NCBI GenBank assembly: GCA_001769125.1
Contig: MEOG01000004.1
Location: forward strand, 1-42,743
Length of the DNA stretch: 42,743 nucleotides
Direction: 5' to 3'
Source of the DNA: Bacteroidetes bacterium GWF2_35_48
GTDB lineage: Bacteria > Bacteroidota > Bacteroidia > Bacteroidales > GWF2-35-48
The translations under genes were made by a program, and so were the position numbers. Positions 42,663-42,743 of this stretch are shown piece after piece. The stretch's first letter is position 1; each line of letters opens with the position of its first letter. The notes beneath the pieces were generated by a model, which was given only the letters and a program-made list of their open reading frames with translations, did not search any database and was not told where the DNA came from.

Positions 42663-42743
42663 TTACTTTAAGGTTTGTAGATTTAATGATAATTTTCTAA
42701 GATTTTTTTTCAAAATATTTGCTACGCTACTAAAGAGTCTTTG
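42663..42743 (-). CDS. Possible 3' end of a gene entering from the right edge
   Basis: The minus strand is open from the window edge to a TAA at 42663-42665 and would encode about 26 residues, including SSVANILKKNLRKLSLNLQ. The basic, helical tail would suit the end of many proteins, including transposases, but it is too short to identify. Confidence 0.2.
   Translation of the reverse strand, partial: QRLFSSVANILKKNLRKLSLNLQTLK

Overview
The window is AT-rich DNA from a member of the Bacteroidota, probably class Bacteroidia. I base this on five secreted proteins with a C-terminal type IX secretion (T9SS) sorting domain, SprB repeats, a GWxTD-domain protein, the gene order rsfS-ftsH-DUF2007-cdsA-psd, and promoters with the TAnnTTTG -7 box typical of the phylum. 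I see no rRNA, tRNA, CRISPR array, prophage or complete insertion sequence. The order looks chromosomal, mixing housekeeping genes with surface and secreted proteins.

Layout. 1-6,000 (minus strand): a secreted GH13 amylase, a secreted protein of the family often labelled asparagine synthetase B, and the replicative helicase DnaB, separated by a long 11-bp minisatellite. 6,000-12,500 (plus strand): a 7/8-bp repeat tract, a MATE exporter, the c-di-AMP synthase CdaA, a broken epimerase start, a PQQ-type beta-propeller lipoprotein, a NarL-type response regulator and a DUF4143 AAA ATPase. 12,400-19,000: a T9SS cargo protein and a TPR sensor kinase on the minus strand, then two T9SS cargo proteins on the plus strand. 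19,100-26,000 (minus strand): a secreted Cys/His-rich protein, then the run lepA-rsfS-ftsH-DUF2007-cdsA-psd, which covers translation, ribosome silencing, membrane proteolysis and phospholipid synthesis. 26,100-28,300: a PgpH-type HD phosphodiesterase, the likely c-di-AMP hydrolase matching CdaA. 28,600-42,200 (mostly minus strand): a nitronate monooxygenase/FabK-like enzyme with an enoyl-CoA hydratase, a 1306-residue SprB-repeat surface protein, a GWxTD protein, an inositol-monophosphatase-like enzyme, the tRNA methylthiotransferase MtaB, a 33-residue Lys-rich protein, a secreted protein of unknown function and a secreted M28 peptidase. The right edge holds a probably truncated gene.

How it fits together. 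Three themes recur. One is c-di-AMP turnover (CdaA plus PgpH). The second is cell-surface and secreted proteins delivered by T9SS, one of them directly behind a sensor kinase. The third is an unusually rich set of small intergenic repeats. The best of these is a 56-bp palindromic element present three times, with conserved arms and a variable core of exactly 23 nt. Others are a paired element behind two gene ends, a nested three-stem element, two large tandem arrays and twin 21-bp repeats in front of the ATPase promoter. No gene cluster here is clearly a new defence or biosynthetic system. The repeat elements are the most novel-looking content.
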